Positions 37,884 through 49,211 are shown, counted from the first letter of the stretch. The stretch: 64,000 nt of DNA from Kaistia defluvii (GCF_026343955.1 NZ_JAPKNI010000009.1:117038-181037); one strand, 5' to 3'. Notes: generated by a model from the letters alone, not told the origin. Numbers and translations are program-made.

Positions 37884-37899
37884 TGTTCCACGTGAAACA
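37884..37899. promoter_or_regulatory. parS: parS centromere site 1 (mnmE-mnmG spacer)
   Basis: TGTTCCACGTGAAACA matches the 16-nt parS consensus TGTTNCACGTGAAACA exactly, with one position off the perfect palindrome. It lies 6.6 kb right of the candidate origin and 2.6 kb from parA. ParB loads at such sites and spreads as a CTP-dependent clamp. Confidence 0.9.
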
Positions 37900-37961
37900 G
37901 TTTTCGCTTTGACGTGGTTCCGGTGAGCGATTACGAAGACCCGATCAACAGGATCGGAACC

Positions 37962-39842
37962 ATGACTCCCGCAGCAGATGCGAGCTTTGATGTCGTCGTG
38001 ATTGGCGGCGGCCATGCCGGAACCGAAGCGGCGGCCGCTTCGGCGCGGCTCGGCGCGCGAACCGCACTCGTTACCCATTCGCGCGCCACCATCGGCGTCA
38101 TGTCCTGCAACCCGGCCATTGGCGGGCTCGGCAAGGGTCATCTCGTCCGCGAGGTTGATGCGCTGGATGGCCTGATGGGCCGGGTGGCCGACGCCGGCGG
38201 CATCCAGTTCCGCATGCTGAATCGGCGCAAGGGTCCGGCGGTGCGCGGCCCCCGCGCCCAGGCGGATCGCAAGCTCTATCGCGAAGCGATGCAAACCGAG
38301 ATTGCGTCGACCCCCGGCCTCACCGTGGTGGAAGGCGAGGCGGATGACCTGACCGTGGTCGACGGCCGCATCGTCGGAATCGTGCTGGCCGACGGCCGAC
38401 GGATTGCCTGCGGCGCCGTGGTCATCACCACCGGGACCTTCCTGCGCGGCCTGATTCATATTGGCGAGACCAAGATCCCGGCCGGTCGGGTTGGCGAGAA
38501 GCCGGCCATGGGGCTTTCCGCCGCGCTCGAGCGGCACGCCTTCAGCCTGGCACGGTTGAAAACCGGCACGCCGGCGCGACTGGATGGCCGGACGATCAAC
38601 TTCTCCATCCTCGAACGCCAGCCGGGTGATGACCAGCCGGAGCCGTTCTCGACGCTGACGGCGAAGATCGAGCGGCAGCAGGTCGATTGCTTCATCACGC
38701 GGACGACCGAGGCAACGCGCGACGTGATCCGCGCCAATCTGCATCGCTCGCCCATGTATTCCGGTCAGATCGAAAGCCGCGGTCCGCGCTATTGCCCGAG
38801 CATCGAGGACAAGATCGTGCGCTTCGCCGATCGCGAATCACATCAGATCTTCCTGGAGCCGGAAGGCCTGGACGACCCGACGATCTATCCGAACGGCATA
38901 TCGACCTCGCTGCCGGAGGATGTGCAGAAGGCGTTGATCGCGACGATTCCCGGGCTGGAGAATGCCGTGATCCTGCGTCCGGGCTATGCGATCGAATATG
39001 ACCATGTCGATCCGCGCGAACTGACTGCGTCGCTTGAGACCAAGAAGGTCGAGGGCCTGTTCCTGGCCGGTCAGGTCAACGGCACCACCGGCTATGAAGA
39101 AGCTGCGGCGCAGGGTGTTGTCGCCGGTCTGAACGCGGCGCGGCGCGCCGGCGGCCAGGATGGCGTCGCCTTCAGCCGCTCCGACAGCTATATCGGCGTA
39201 ATGATCGATGACCTGATCACGCGCGGCGTCACCGAACCCTATCGCATGTTTACCTCGCGCGCCGAATATCGGCTGTCGCTCCGGGCGGACAATGCCGATC
39301 AGCGCCTGACGCCGTTCGGCCTTGCTCTTGGCGCGGTTGGCGCGCGGCGCGAGGCCGCTTTCACGGCCAAGCTCGAACAACTGTCCGAAGCGCGCCGGGC
39401 TTTCGCCGAGCGCACGCTGACCCCGAACGAGGCGGTGAAGGTCGGTCTGGGCGTCAATCAGGACGGCGTGCGGCGGTCCGCCTTCGACCTGCTGGCCTAT
39501 CCGGATATCGACGCGGCTCGTTTGGTGCAGGTCTGGCCGGAACTCGGCGGCTTCGCACCGTCCATTCTCGACCAGATCGAGGCGGACGCGAAATATGCCG
39601 TCTATTTGAATCGGCAGCAAAACGATATCGACTCGGTCAAGCGCGACGAGGCCGTTGGGCTGGACGATGTCGACTACGCCAGCATTGACGGCCTCTCCAA
39701 CGAATTGCGCCAGCGGCTGATTCTGGTTCGCCCGGCCACGCTCGGCCAGGCCGGCCGTATCGAGGGCATGACTCCGGCGGCGCTTGCTCTGCTTCTCACG
39801 ACGGCGCGTCGTCGCCCTCAAGCCTTCCGGACCGTTGCATGA
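37962..39842 (+). CDS. mnmG: tRNA uridine-5-carboxymethylaminomethyl(34) synthesis enzyme MnmG (GidA)
   Basis: FAD-dependent partner of MnmE. The 626-residue protein has the dinucleotide motif [20 protein letters not shown] at residues 9-28, [20 protein letters not shown] near 49 (with the catalytic-region Cys), and [14 protein letters not shown] near 205. ATG 37962 with AGGAT 8 nt upstream aligns with the family start; a GTG at 37914 would add 16 residues and approach the parS site. The stop overlaps rsmG (ATGA). Confidence 0.96.
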   Translation: MTPAADASFDVVVIGGGHAGTEAAAASARLGARTALVTHSRATIGVMSCNPAIGGLGKGHLVREVDALDGLMGRVADAGGIQFRMLNRRKGPAVRGPRAQADRKLYREAMQTEIASTPGLTVVEGEADDLTVVDGRIVGIVLADGRRIACGAVVITTGTFLRGLIHIGETKIPAGRVGEKPAMGLSAALERHAFSLARLKTGTPARLDGRTINFSILERQPGDDQPEPFSTLTAKIERQQVDCFITRTTEATRDVIRANLHRSPMYSGQIESRGPRYCPSIEDKIVRFADRESHQIFLEPEGLDDPTIYPNGISTSLPEDVQKALIATIPGLENAVILRPGYAIEYDHVDPRELTASLETKKVEGLFLAGQVNGTTGYEEAAAQGVVAGLNAARRAGGQDGVAFSRSDSYIGVMIDDLITRGVTEPYRMFTSRAEYRLSLRADNADQRLTPFGLALGAVGARREAAFTAKLEQLSEARRAFAERTLTPNEAVKVGLGVNQDGVRRSAFDLLAYPDIDAARLVQVWPELGGFAPSILDQIEADAKYAVYLNRQQNDIDSVKRDEAVGLDDVDYASIDGLSNELRQRLILVRPATLGQAGRIEGMTPAALALLLTTARRRPQAFRTVA

Positions 39843-40474
39843 CCGATACGATCGCGGCCGTCGAGGCCATTCTGCCCGTTTCACGTGAAACACGGGAACG
39901 GCTGGAGCGCTATGTGGCGCTGCTGCGCAAGTGGCAGCCGGCGCAGAATCTCGTCTCGCCGAATACGCTGGGTCAGATCTGGACGCGGCATGTCGCAGAC
40001 TGCGCGCAACTGGTGGCGATGTTTCCGGATACGCGCAAGTGGCTGGATCTGGGCAGCGGCGCGGGCCTGCCAGGCCTGATCACCGGTATCCTGCTGGCCG
40101 ATCAGGAGGGCGCCGTCGTCCACTGCGTCGAGGCGAATCAGCGCAAATGCGCGTTCCTCCGCACGGTGATTCGCGAGACCGGCGCCAAGGCCGTGGTGCA
40201 TGAAGGGCGGATCGAATCGGTTCTGAAACAATGGAGCGAGCCGGTCGAGCGCATCAGCGCCCGCGCGCTTGCCTCGTTGACGGCGCTGCTCGATCTATCG
40301 GCGCCGGTTCTGGCCGCCGGTGCCACAGGAACCTTTCATAAAGGTGAAGATTTCGAGGGGGAACTGGCCGAAGCCTCTAAATCTTGGTCCCTCGATCTGA
40401 TAAGACACAAGAGCATGATCGATGATCGCAGTTCGATCGTCGAGATTTGCCGGGCAGAGCGCCGGACCGTCTGA
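39839..40474 (+). CDS. rsmG: 16S rRNA (guanine(527)-N(7))-methyltransferase RsmG (GidB)
   Basis: SAM-dependent enzyme that methylates G527 of 16S rRNA; loss gives low-level streptomycin resistance in several bacteria. The 211-residue protein shows [20 protein letters not shown] near residue 37, the SAM motif [20 protein letters not shown] near 64, and [14 protein letters not shown]. It overlaps mnmG by 4 nt. Residues 13-17 (PVSRE) and Thr18 are encoded by a parS sequence. A parA gene follows after 27 nt. Confidence 0.95.
   Translation: MTDTIAAVEAILPVSRETRERLERYVALLRKWQPAQNLVSPNTLGQIWTRHVADCAQLVAMFPDTRKWLDLGSGAGLPGLITGILLADQEGAVVHCVEANQRKCAFLRTVIRETGAKAVVHEGRIESVLKQWSEPVERISARALASLTALLDLSAPVLAAGATGTFHKGEDFEGELAEASKSWSLDLIRHKSMIDDRSSIVEICRAERRTV
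39877..39892. promoter_or_regulatory. parS: parS centromere site 2 (inside rsmG)
   Basis: CGTTTCACGTGAAACA contains the perfect 14-bp palindrome GTTTCACGTGAAAC (39878-39891) and differs from the consensus only at its first base. It lies in the first 20 codons of rsmG, 0.6 kb from parA. Confidence 0.9.
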
Positions 40475-40501
40475 TCGCGCGCTCCATCGAAGAGGCTGTC
40501 C

Positions 40502-41350
<849 letters not shown>

Positions 41351-41393
41351 TTTTGGCGCGGCGGCGGTTATTGGATTTGCAGGAGTGGACGCT

Positions 41394-42278
41394 ATGAGCA
41401 TGGAAGACGGATCGCGCCGCAGGCTGGGGCGTGGACTGGCCGCTCTGATCGGCGATGTCGGCCAGGAAAGCGTGATCCCGGACCGCTCGCGCAATTCGCG
41501 CCGGGTGCCCATCGAATTCCTGCGGCCCAATCCGCGCAACCCGCGCAAGGCGTTCGAGGAAGACGATCTGGCGGATCTCACCGCCTCGGTGCGCGAGAAG
41601 GGGATCATGCAGCCGATCCTCGTCCGCCCGGTTCCCGGTGGCCCGGCCGACGCCTATGAGATCATCGCCGGCGAGCGGCGCTGGCGCGCGGCGCAGCGCG
41701 CGGCGCTGCACGACGTGCCGATCATCATCCACGACGTCAACGACAAGGAAGCGCTCGAGCTCGCCATCATCGAGAACGTGCAGCGCGCCGATCTCAATGC
41801 GCTCGAGGAAGCGCTGGGTTACCAGCAGCTGATCGACGAATTCGACTATAGCCAGACGGCGCTCGCCGACGTTATCGGCAAGAGCCGGCCGCATGTCGCC
41901 AACACGCTGCGACTGCTGAAGCTGCCGCCGGCGGTGCAGACCTATCTGCGCGACGGCAAGCTGACGGCCGGCCACGCCCGCGCGCTCGTCACGGTCGATA
42001 ATCCGGAAGCCGTGGCGCAGCGCATCGTCGATATGGGCCTGACGGTCCGCGACGCCGAGGCGCTGACGCAGAACGAGCCGAAGAAGGGGGGCGCCCAGCG
42101 CGCCGCCAGCAAGGCCGAGAAGGACGCCGACACGCGGGCGCTGGAAAAGCTGCTCGGCGACAGCCTCGGCCTGATGGTGACGATCGACCACAAGTCGAAT
42201 GGCAGCGGCGAGTTGAAGATCCGCTACAAATCGCTCGAACAGCTCGATGAAATCTGCCGGCTGCTGAAGCGCGAGTAG
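41394..42278 (+). CDS. parB: Chromosome-partitioning protein ParB
   Basis: CTP-dependent DNA clamp that loads at parS. The 294-residue protein opens with SRRRLGRGLAALIGDV, the ParA-stimulating peptide, followed by the CTP-binding N-domain (IIAGERRWRAAQRA near residue 86 and IIENVQRADLNALEEALGYQ near 123), an HTH that reads parS (ALADVIGKSRPHVANTLRLL near 158) and the C-terminal dimerisation domain. ATG 41394 has AGGAG 8 nt upstream. Convergent with holA. Confidence 0.97.
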   Translation: MSMEDGSRRRLGRGLAALIGDVGQESVIPDRSRNSRRVPIEFLRPNPRNPRKAFEEDDLADLTASVREKGIMQPILVRPVPGGPADAYEIIAGERRWRAAQRAALHDVPIIIHDVNDKEALELAIIENVQRADLNALEEALGYQQLIDEFDYSQTALADVIGKSRPHVANTLRLLKLPPAVQTYLRDGKLTAGHARALVTVDNPEAVAQRIVDMGLTVRDAEALTQNEPKKGGAQRAASKAEKDADTRALEKLLGDSLGLMVTIDHKSNGSGELKIRYKSLEQLDEICRLLKRE

Positions 42279-42313
42279 GGCACGCCCGCCCAGAACGATT
42301 AGACGGCGCAGTA

Positions 42314-43345
42314 TTATCGCCGGACGCGGGCCATCATGGCGACGGAAAGCAAGGCCTGGCCCATGACTTCGTCGGCTATGTTTGCCTTGCGCCGGCTATC
42401 GAAAATCGCGCGGTCGAGGCGGTCGAGGGCAGCCATCAGCCGGTCGGCCGGCCAGATGCGGAGCTGCTGCTCCAGCTTGCCCTTGCGCTGGAAGAAGATG
42501 CCGCCGGCATTGCGCTCGATCGCGGTGGAGGCGGGAACGCCGTCCTCGATCGCCGTTTTGATCCGGTGCAGCAGCTGGAAATGGCGCAAAGCCGCGTTGG
42601 CGACGACGAAGGCCGCCGTGCCCGAACCCAGGATGCGGCGAAACGCCTTGTCGAGCCCGTTGGCATCGCCCAGCGCCGCGGCATCCACCGCCTCGTCGGT
42701 CGCCGAGGCGCCGGCATCGCCCACGACGGCGCGCACCGCGTCGACGTCGATCGAGGCCTCTCCCAGCGCATAGAGGCAGAGCTTGGCCACCTCCGAGCGG
42801 CTGGCGAGCCGGTCGGCGCCGAGCAGGCTGCGCACCAGCGTGCGGGCATCCGGATCCATCTTGAGGCCGGTCGATTGCAGCTCGGAATCGATCATGCGAT
42901 CGAGCGCCGCGTCATTGTCGGCATAGCAGGCGAGCGCCGCCGCGCCGCGCGCATTCTCGCAGAGCTTGCGCAGCCCCACGCCCTTCTTGATGTCGCCGGC
43001 CTCCAGGATGATCCAGGCATCCTGCGGCGGATTGGCGAGCACGGCTTCGACGGCGGCCTGGATCGGGCGGTTGCCGGCGACCTTGACCCAGATGGCGCGG
43101 GTGCCGCCGAACAGCGCGATGGTGTTGGCCTCGTCGGCCAGGCGGCCGGTGTCGGATGCGATCTCGGCCGAATCGAGCCGGACCAGCGCGAAGGGATCGT
43201 CGCTCTTGCCCAGAATCGTCTTGGCGAATGCGCTGGCGCGCTCGGAGATGAGGCCGGTATCGCTGCCGTGCAGCAGGACGACGCGGATGCCCGGATCCGG
43301 CTTGCTGAGGAAGCGGTCGGCGTCCTGGGGCTTGATCTGGACCAT
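42314..43345 (-). CDS. holA: DNA polymerase III subunit delta
   Basis: Clamp-loader subunit that opens the sliding clamp. The 343-residue protein shows VVLLHGSDTGLISERASAFA near residue 22 and, in the middle domain, SELQSTGLKMDPDARTLVRS and LGADRLASRSEVAKLCLYAL, typical of HolA. It lies upstream of lptE-leuS on the same strand, as in many proteobacteria (leuS-lptE-holA order), but here repeats of family A separate it from lptE. Convergent with parB. Confidence 0.94.
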   Translation of the reverse strand: MVQIKPQDADRFLSKPDPGIRVVLLHGSDTGLISERASAFAKTILGKSDDPFALVRLDSAEIASDTGRLADEANTIALFGGTRAIWVKVAGNRPIQAAVEAVLANPPQDAWIILEAGDIKKGVGLRKLCENARGAAALACYADNDAALDRMIDSELQSTGLKMDPDARTLVRSLLGADRLASRSEVAKLCLYALGEASIDVDAVRAVVGDAGASATDEAVDAAALGDANGLDKAFRRILGSGTAAFVVANAALRHFQLLHRIKTAIEDGVPASTAIERNAGGIFFQRKGKLEQQLRIWPADRLMAALDRLDRAIFDSRRKANIADEVMGQALLSVAMMARVRR

Positions 43346-43403
43346 GGTGTTGCCGTCCGGGTGGATTGCGGTGGCGCCAGATCCGACTGGCTAGAATCCG
43401 GCT

Positions 43404-43530
43404 TTCACCTCTCCCGGCGGGAGAGGTCTACGAGAAGCGACGGGAGGAGGATGAGGGACCATCCGGATTCGGCGTAAACCCTCACCCGCCGGCCTGCGGC
43501 CGTTAACCTCTCCCTCAGGGAGAGGTGAAG
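43404..43530. repeat. Palindromic intergenic repeats (family A, copies 2 and 3)
   Basis: Two palindromes with the core ACCTCTCCC-NNN-GGGAGAGGT lie at 43407-43427 (loop GGC) and 43506-43526 (loop TCA), both with perfect 9-bp arms. Between them a segment rich in CCCTCACCC and GAGGATGAGGG resembles the region around 6580-6612. They fill the holA-lptE gap. Confidence 0.85.
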
Positions 43531-43582
43531 AGATGGCGCCCGCTGCAGGAAGCTCGCCGCCTGCAGCGGGCCGACCTTTGCC

Positions 43583-44155
43583 TCAGCTCGACTTGCCGCT
43601 GGCGAGTGCCGCGGCGAGGCGGAGCTGGATGTCGTCGGCGACCGATTGCGCGGCGCGGTTCTCGGCGTCGATCTTGGCCCGCTGGTTGGCGAAGGCCTGG
43701 TTCGAGCGGTCATAGGAGGCGACGCCGCGGTTGAGCGAACGCAGGATGACCTTGCCGGTCGCGATTTCCCTGAGCTCATAGGCGACGGTGACGGTGACCG
43801 AATAGGCCGGCGCCGTCTCGTCGCGCTCGAAGCCGAGGCGGGCATCGGCGGAGGTGACCCGCAGCGACAGTTCGTAGCGCGGCGGCGCCGGGTTGCCGCC
43901 GCCGGTGAAGCCGAAGATCAGGTTGTTGCGGACTTCCTGGCCGACGCGGTCGCTGACGTCCTCGACCTGGACGGCCGAGAGGTCGGCCGCGACATTGGGG
44001 CCGTTGGCGATGGTCATGTAGACCGGCTGGATGGTGCAGGCGGAGGCCAGCACGCCGAGCGACAGGGCGACGAGGCCGCCCCGCACCAGCCGCGACAGGC
44101 GCCCGGCGCCCGCCGAGGCGCGCGCCCAATCCAGTCCGCGATCAGACGACGACAT
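43583..44155 (-). CDS. lptE: LPS-assembly lipoprotein LptE
   Basis: Plug subunit of the outer-membrane LptD-LptE translocon that inserts lipopolysaccharide. The 190-residue protein has a signal peptide ending in the lipobox LASAC, with Cys40 as the lipidation site, then the IQPVYM and [20 protein letters not shown] regions of the family. Overlap with the end of leuS (14 nt) and the leuS-lptE-holA order support the assignment, since LptE sequences are poorly conserved. Confidence 0.9.
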   Translation of the reverse strand: MSSSDRGLDWARASAGAGRLSRLVRGGLVALSLGVLASACTIQPVYMTIANGPNVAADLSAVQVEDVSDRVGQEVRNNLIFGFTGGGNPAPPRYELSLRVTSADARLGFERDETAPAYSVTVTVAYELREIATGKVILRSLNRGVASYDRSNQAFANQRAKIDAENRAAQSVADDIQLRLAAALASGKSS

Positions 44156-46775
44156 TGACGATCCTCTTCGGCACGATGACGATCTTGCGGGGTGCGCGGC
44201 CTTCGAGCGCCTTGATGACGCCGTCGAGCGCCAAAGCAGCCGCTTCGATCTCAGTTTCCGACGCCGTCGCCGAGATTGTCAATTCGGCGCGCTTCTTGCC
44301 GTTGATCTGGATCGGCAGGACGAGCTGGTCCTCGACCAGCAGCGCCGGATCGACGGCCGGCCAGGGAGCCTCGGCGGCGAGGCCTTCGCGGCCGAGCACG
44401 ACCCAGAGTTCCTCGGCAAGATGGGGGATCATCGGGCCGATGGCCGCGACCAGGAACTCGGCCGCCTCGCGCAGCGCGAAGGCGAGATCCGCCGCCGGCT
44501 TGCCGCTGCCGCTTTCAACCGCCTTGCGCGCCGTGCCGATGGCTTCGGCGAAGACGTTGGCGAAGCCGTGGATGCGGGCTACGGCGACGTTGAAGCGCAG
44601 CCGGTCGATGTCGTCCTCGACATGCGCAGCCAGCTTGTGCGTGGCGCGGCGCAGCGCATCGGCTCCGGGGCCGAAGGTGTCGGGCCGGGCGAGATCGCCT
44701 GCCGAAAGCTCGACCGCCTCGCCGACTAGGCGCCAGAGGCGCTGGGTGAAGCGCCAGGCGCCCTCGATGCCGGCTTCGGTCCATTCGCTGTCGCGCTCGG
44801 GCGGGGTGTCGGAGAGCATGAACCAGCGGGCGCAGTCGACGCCATAAGTGTCGGCGACGATCTCCGGCGGCACCACGTTCTTCTTCGACTTCGACATCTT
44901 CTCCGGCGGGCCGACCGTCACCGGCTCATCGGTGCCGACCTTGACGGACGTGCCGTCGGCGCGCTTCTCGACCTCTTCCGGGAACAGCCACTTGCCGTTC
45001 TGGTCCTTGTAGGTCTCGTGGACGATCATGCCCTGGGTGAAGAGGCCGGCGAAGGGCTCCTTCACCGAGACGCGGCCGGTGTGCTCGAGGGCGCGGGTGA
45101 AGAAGCGCGAATAGAGCAGGTGCAGGATCGCGTGCTCGATGCCGCCAATATACTGGTCGACCGGGAGCCAGTGATCGGCCGCTTCCTTGGAAAGCGGCGC
45201 CTCGCCGGGCGCGCTCGCGAAGCGGGCGAAATACCAGGACGAATCGACGAACGTATCCATCGTGTCCGTCTCGCGCGTCGCCGCCCCGCCGCATTGCGGG
45301 CAGGTGACGTGCTTCCAGGTCGGATGGCGATCGAGCGGATTGCCGGGCTGGTCGAAGGTGACGTCGTCCGGCAGCTTGACCGGGAGATCTTCTTTCGGAA
45401 CCGCGACCGGTCCGCAGCTTGGGCAATGGATGATCGGGATCGGGCAGCCCCAATAGCGCTGGCGAGAAATGCCCCAGTCGCGCAGGCGGAAATTGACCTG
45501 GCGCTTGGCCTGCGGCGCGTTGCCGAGCACCTGGCTCTCCAGCCGCTGCGCCACGGCTTCCTTCGCCTCGGGGATCGTCATGCCGTTCATGAAATCGGAA
45601 CGGAACAGCGTGCCGTCATCGGTATAGGCGACGTCGCCGACCTCGAAGGCGAGCGCATCCGCGCCTTCCGGCAGGACGACGGCCTTGACCGGCAGGTCGT
45701 ATTTGCGGGCGAAGTCGAGATCGCGCTGATCATGCGCCGGGCAGCCGAAGACGGCGCCGGTGCCATAATCCATCAGGATGAAGTTGGCGACATAGACGGG
45801 CAGGTACCAGCCCGGCACTAGCGGGTGCTTGGCGCGGATGCCGGTATCGAAGCCCTTCTTCTCCTGCGTTTCGATCGCCTCGGCCGAAGTGCCGGTTCGA
45901 CCGCATTCGACGATGAAATCGGCGAGCGCCGGATTGGTCTCGGCCACCTTGGCGGCAAGCGGATGGTTGGCCGCGATGGCGACGAAGGAGGCGCCATAGA
46001 GCGTGTCCGGACGGGTCGTGTAGACCTCGATCTCGGTCTCGCCGGTCGGGGCGGAAATGGCGTCGAGGCCGAAGCGGACCATCAGGCCCTCGGAACGGCC
46101 GATCCAGTTCTTCTGCATCAGCCGGACCTTGTCCGGCCAGCGGTCGAGCTCGTCCAGCGCGCCGAGCAGTTCGTCACCGAACTGGGTGATCTTGAAGAAC
46201 CACTGCGACAGCTTGCGCCGCTCGACCAGGGCGCCCGAGCGCCAGCCGCGCCCGTCGATCACCTGCTCGTTGGCGAGCACGGTGTTGTCGATCGGGTCCC
46301 AGTTGACCTCGCTCTCCTTGCGGTAAACGAGATTGGCCGCGAAGAAGTCGGTGAAGATGCGCTGCTGTTCGGCGTAATAGGAGGGATCGCAGGTGGCGAT
46401 CTCGCGGCTCCAGTCGAGCGAAAGGCCGAGCAGCTTCAGCTGCGCCTTCATCGTCTCGATGTTTTCATACGTCCAGATCTTCGGGTGGCTGTTGCGCTCG
46501 ATGGCGGCGTTCTCGGCCGGCAGGCCGAAGGCGTCCCAGCCCATCGGATGCAGGACGTTGAAGCCCTTCATGCGCTTGAAACGGGCCACCACGTCGCCCA
46601 TCACATAATTGCGGCCATGGCCGATATGGATGCGTCCCGACGGGTAGGGGAACATTTCGAGCACGTAGTATTTCGGACGCGGATCGTCGTTCTTCGTCTC
46701 GAAAATGCTCTGTTCGGCCCAGGCACGCTGCCAGCGCGGTTCGGCATCACGAGGGTTGTAGCGTTCTATGGCCAT
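44142..46775 (-). CDS. leuS: Leucine--tRNA ligase
   Basis: Class I aminoacyl-tRNA synthetase. The 877-residue protein has the HIGH motif at residues 50-53 ([20 protein letters not shown]), the inserted editing domain ([20 protein letters not shown] near 254-273), a zinc-type Cys cluster around [15 protein letters not shown], and KMSKS in [16 protein letters not shown] near 640. ATG 46775 gives the standard [16 protein letters not shown] start; a 22-codon extension is rejected. Confidence 0.97.
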   Translation of the reverse strand: MAIERYNPRDAEPRWQRAWAEQSIFETKNDDPRPKYYVLEMFPYPSGRIHIGHGRNYVMGDVVARFKRMKGFNVLHPMGWDAFGLPAENAAIERNSHPKIWTYENIETMKAQLKLLGLSLDWSREIATCDPSYYAEQQRIFTDFFAANLVYRKESEVNWDPIDNTVLANEQVIDGRGWRSGALVERRKLSQWFFKITQFGDELLGALDELDRWPDKVRLMQKNWIGRSEGLMVRFGLDAISAPTGETEIEVYTTRPDTLYGASFVAIAANHPLAAKVAETNPALADFIVECGRTGTSAEAIETQEKKGFDTGIRAKHPLVPGWYLPVYVANFILMDYGTGAVFGCPAHDQRDLDFARKYDLPVKAVVLPEGADALAFEVGDVAYTDDGTLFRSDFMNGMTIPEAKEAVAQRLESQVLGNAPQAKRQVNFRLRDWGISRQRYWGCPIPIIHCPSCGPVAVPKEDLPVKLPDDVTFDQPGNPLDRHPTWKHVTCPQCGGAATRETDTMDTFVDSSWYFARFASAPGEAPLSKEAADHWLPVDQYIGGIEHAILHLLYSRFFTRALEHTGRVSVKEPFAGLFTQGMIVHETYKDQNGKWLFPEEVEKRADGTSVKVGTDEPVTVGPPEKMSKSKKNVVPPEIVADTYGVDCARWFMLSDTPPERDSEWTEAGIEGAWRFTQRLWRLVGEAVELSAGDLARPDTFGPGADALRRATHKLAAHVEDDIDRLRFNVAVARIHGFANVFAEAIGTARKAVESGSGKPAADLAFALREAAEFLVAAIGPMIPHLAEELWVVLGREGLAAEAPWPAVDPALLVEDQLVLPIQINGKKRAELTISATASETEIEAAALALDGVIKALEGRAPRKIVIVPKRIVNVVV

Positions 46776-46971
46776 GGTCCGTCGTCGAAAAGAGTGGGAA
46801 AAGGGCAGCTTCATGCCGCCGGAACAGGGTGCGACCTTCACCAGAAACGCGCCGCCCGGTCAACCGCTATCGGCGACGCAGGCACGATCCCGAGGCTTCG
46901 CGCCCGCTTCGCTCGGTTGAGCGCCACCGCCGGCCATGCTAGGCGCAGCATCTATCTGCTCCGGAGGCGAC

Positions 46972-47721
46972 ATGCCCGTTCCCAAGACCGACGATGTCCA
47001 ATCCCGCCTGGCTTCCGTCCTGGCCCGCATTGCGGCGAAAGAGGAACAGTCCGGCCGCGCGCCCGGCTCGGCCAAGCTCATCGCCGTCTCCAAGACCTTC
47101 GATGTCGACGAGATCCGCCCCGTGATCGCCGCCGGCCAGCGCCGCTTCGGCGAAAACCGGGTGCAGGAGGCGCAGGCCAAGTGGCCGCTGCTGCGCGAGA
47201 TGGCCGGCGATATCGAGCTGCATCTGATCGGGCCGCTGCAATCCAACAAGGCGAAGGAGGCTGTCGCGCTGTTCGACGCGATCCATACCGTCGATCGCGA
47301 CAAGATCGCCGGCGCGCTTGCCGGCGAAATCCAGAAGCAGGGACGCACGCCGCAGCTCTTCGTTCAGGTCAATACCGGGCTCGAGCCGCAAAAGGCCGGC
47401 ATCGCGCCGCGCGAGGCGGCCGAATTTGTCGAGCGCTGCCGCACGGTGCATGGGCTCACGATTGGTGGGCTGATGTGCATTCCCCCGGCCGGCGAGGCGG
47501 CGGGGCCGCATTTCGCGCTGCTCGCCAAGATGGCGGCCGAGATCGGCGTCGAAAATCTCTCCATGGGGATGAGCGGGGATTTCGAAACCGCGATCGCCTT
47601 CGGCGCGACGCATGTGCGCGTGGGCGGCGCGATCTTCGGTTCCCGCCCGCCGATCGTGGCGGCGGCGGAGCCGGAAGTGCCGGCGGTGGCTGGGCCCGAA
47701 GGGCCGGGCGAGACGGGTTGA
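46972..47721 (+). CDS. YggS family pyridoxal phosphate homeostasis protein
   Basis: A 249-residue PLP-binding barrel protein without known catalytic activity that buffers PLP and affects amino acid metabolism. The PLP-binding Lys41 lies in AKLIAVSKTFDVDEIRPVI; GENRVQEAQAKWPLL, ELHLIGPLQSNKAKEAVALF and ENLSMGMSGDFETAIAFGAT are the family blocks. GGAGG precedes ATG 46972. The C-terminus has an extra Pro/Glu-rich tail (AAAEPEVPAVAGPEGPGETG). Divergent from leuS. Confidence 0.95.
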   Translation: MPVPKTDDVQSRLASVLARIAAKEEQSGRAPGSAKLIAVSKTFDVDEIRPVIAAGQRRFGENRVQEAQAKWPLLREMAGDIELHLIGPLQSNKAKEAVALFDAIHTVDRDKIAGALAGEIQKQGRTPQLFVQVNTGLEPQKAGIAPREAAEFVERCRTVHGLTIGGLMCIPPAGEAAGPHFALLAKMAAEIGVENLSMGMSGDFETAIAFGATHVRVGGAIFGSRPPIVAAAEPEVPAVAGPEGPGETG

Positions 47722-47764
47722 GGATTGCAGGTTCTTCCCAGGAGGCGCCGACCGCCCGCTTTCC

Positions 47765-47789
47765 CTCACCTCTCCCTCAGGGAGAAGTG
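47765..47789. repeat. Palindromic intergenic repeat (family A, copy 4)
   Basis: The core ACCTCTCCC-TCA-GGGAGAAGT (47768-47788) matches the copies near 6.5 and 43.5 kb with one base off the perfect palindrome. It lies between convergent YggS and L,D-transpeptidase genes. Confidence 0.8.
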
Positions 47790-47823
47790 AAAGACCGCCA
47801 TCCACCGCCCCTTCAACACGAAT

Positions 47824-48375
47824 CTACCGCACCTCGATCGCGGCGCCGGGCTTCAGCCGCTGCAGAAGCTTCCGCATGTCCGACAGACGGACGGCGACGC
47901 AGCCTTCCGTCGGCAGGAAGCCGGGGCGGGCGAGGTGGAAGAAGATGGCGCTGCCGCGGCCCTGGCTGCGGCGTGTCACGTTGCAGTCGAGAATGACCAC
48001 GACATCATAGAGGCCGTCGTCGCGCCACATCGTTTCGGCGTTCCTGGGATAAGGCATCCGCACCGGGCGGTTGTAGTTGCGGTCGCCGACGGCATCGCAC
48101 CAGCCATCGCCCGGGCGTGATCGCCGCAGGGGCAGGCGGGTCGCGGGACGGGGAATGCGGTCGGCGCGGTATCGGATGTCGAGAATGGCGAAGCGGCCCG
48201 CGGGGGTGGCGCCGTCGCCCTCGCGCTTGTTGCGGGTGACGCCGGCTCGGCCGAGCGCGCAGGGGAAGCGACGATCGCCGAGACGGAGAATTCCCTTCGT
48301 CGGCGCGCCGGGACGCGGCTGGACGATCACCGTCTGGCGGTTGTGCTGCGATCCGTGACGACTAAGCTTCGGCAT
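47824..48375 (-). CDS. L,D-transpeptidase (YkuD) family protein
   Basis: A 183-residue protein with a YkuD catalytic core. His147 (AIFFHLARPGF) and nucleophile Cys159 (LPTEGCVAVR) form the H-x11-C pair, with Glu replacing the usual His or Ser before Gly-Cys. KREGDGATPAGRFAILDIRY near residue 51 is the family's substrate-side motif. No clear signal peptide is present with ATG 48375 or the longer start at 48438, so either export is by another route or the true start differs. Such enzymes form 3-3 cross-links or attach proteins to peptidoglycan. Divergent from the CenR-like regulator. Confidence 0.87.
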   Translation of the reverse strand: MPKLSRHGSQHNRQTVIVQPRPGAPTKGILRLGDRRFPCALGRAGVTRNKREGDGATPAGRFAILDIRYRADRIPRPATRLPLRRSRPGDGWCDAVGDRNYNRPVRMPYPRNAETMWRDDGLYDVVVILDCNVTRRSQGRGSAIFFHLARPGFLPTEGCVAVRLSDMRKLLQRLKPGAAIEVR

Positions 48376-48527
48376 CCCTATTTTCCGTAGACCGATGCGT
48401 GGATTTGGCGATGCGGGGCCTGCCTTGCATCTCGCCATGATTGAGGTCTAAACCTTACGCCAGCGATGCAGAAGCGTACTTCGGCTGTTCATGCAGAAAC
48501 CGAAGAAACCGTCAGGGGGCGAGCGCC

Positions 48528-49211
48528 ATGGCCGCACGGCGAATTCTGGTTGTGGATGATGACGATCTGTTGCGCGAAAGCCTCGTGGAGCAATTGTCGC
48601 TCTATGAAGAGTTCGAACTGATGGACGAGGCGACGGCGACCAAGGGCGTCCAGCGCGCCCGGGCCGAGCCGACCGATCTGCTGATCATGGATGTCGGCCT
48701 GCCGGACATGGACGGCCGCGAGGCGGTGAAGCTGCTGCGCAAGGGCGGCTTCAAGGGCCCGATCATCATGCTGACGGGACAGGATTCCGAGTCGGACACC
48801 ATTCTGGGCCTCGAGGCCGGCGCCAACGACTATGTGACGAAACCCTTCCGCTTCGCCGTGCTGCTGGCGCGCATCCGCGCGCAATTGCGCCAGTTCGAGC
48901 AGAGCGAGGACGCCACCTTCTCGATCGGCCGCTACACCTTCCGCCCGAGCGCCAAGCTGATGCTGGACGAGCGCGGGCAGAAGATCCGGCTGACCGAGAA
49001 AGAAACGTCGATCCTCAAATTCCTCTATCGAGCCGGCGAGAAGGTGGTCGGCCGCGATATCCTGCTGCATGAAGTCTGGGGATATAATTCCGGGGTCACG
49101 ACGCACACGCTGGAAACCCATATCTATCGTCTCAGGCAGAAGATCGAGCGCGAACCGTCGATTGCGGAGCTGCTTGTCACGGAAGCGGGCGGATACAAGC
49201 TGGTTCCGTGA
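48528..49211 (+). CDS. cenR: CenR/OtpR-like OmpR-family response regulator
   Basis: A 227-residue two-component regulator. The receiver domain has acidic residues Asp10-Asp13, phosphoacceptor Asp55 in LLIMDVGLPDMDG and Lys in NDYVTKPFRFAVL. The C-terminal winged helix (IRLTEKETSILKFLYRAGEK, then LETHIYRLRQKIE) is of OmpR type. I recall strong resemblance to CenR of Caulobacter and OtpR of Brucella, which control envelope integrity. No histidine kinase gene is adjacent, as for those orthologs. A cyclic-nucleotide-binding gene follows, as I recall for Brucella otpR. The ortholog name is an inference; the family is certain. Confidence 0.82.
   Translation: MAARRILVVDDDDLLRESLVEQLSLYEEFELMDEATATKGVQRARAEPTDLLIMDVGLPDMDGREAVKLLRKGGFKGPIIMLTGQDSESDTILGLEAGANDYVTKPFRFAVLLARIRAQLRQFEQSEDATFSIGRYTFRPSAKLMLDERGQKIRLTEKETSILKFLYRAGEKVVGRDILLHEVWGYNSGVTTHTLETHIYRLRQKIEREPSIAELLVTEAGGYKLVP

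Noticed and set aside
45825..47996. Plus-strand open frame of 723 codons spanning leuS antisense and YggS
   Set aside because: Crosses two well-supported genes in other frames and shows no recognisable domain.
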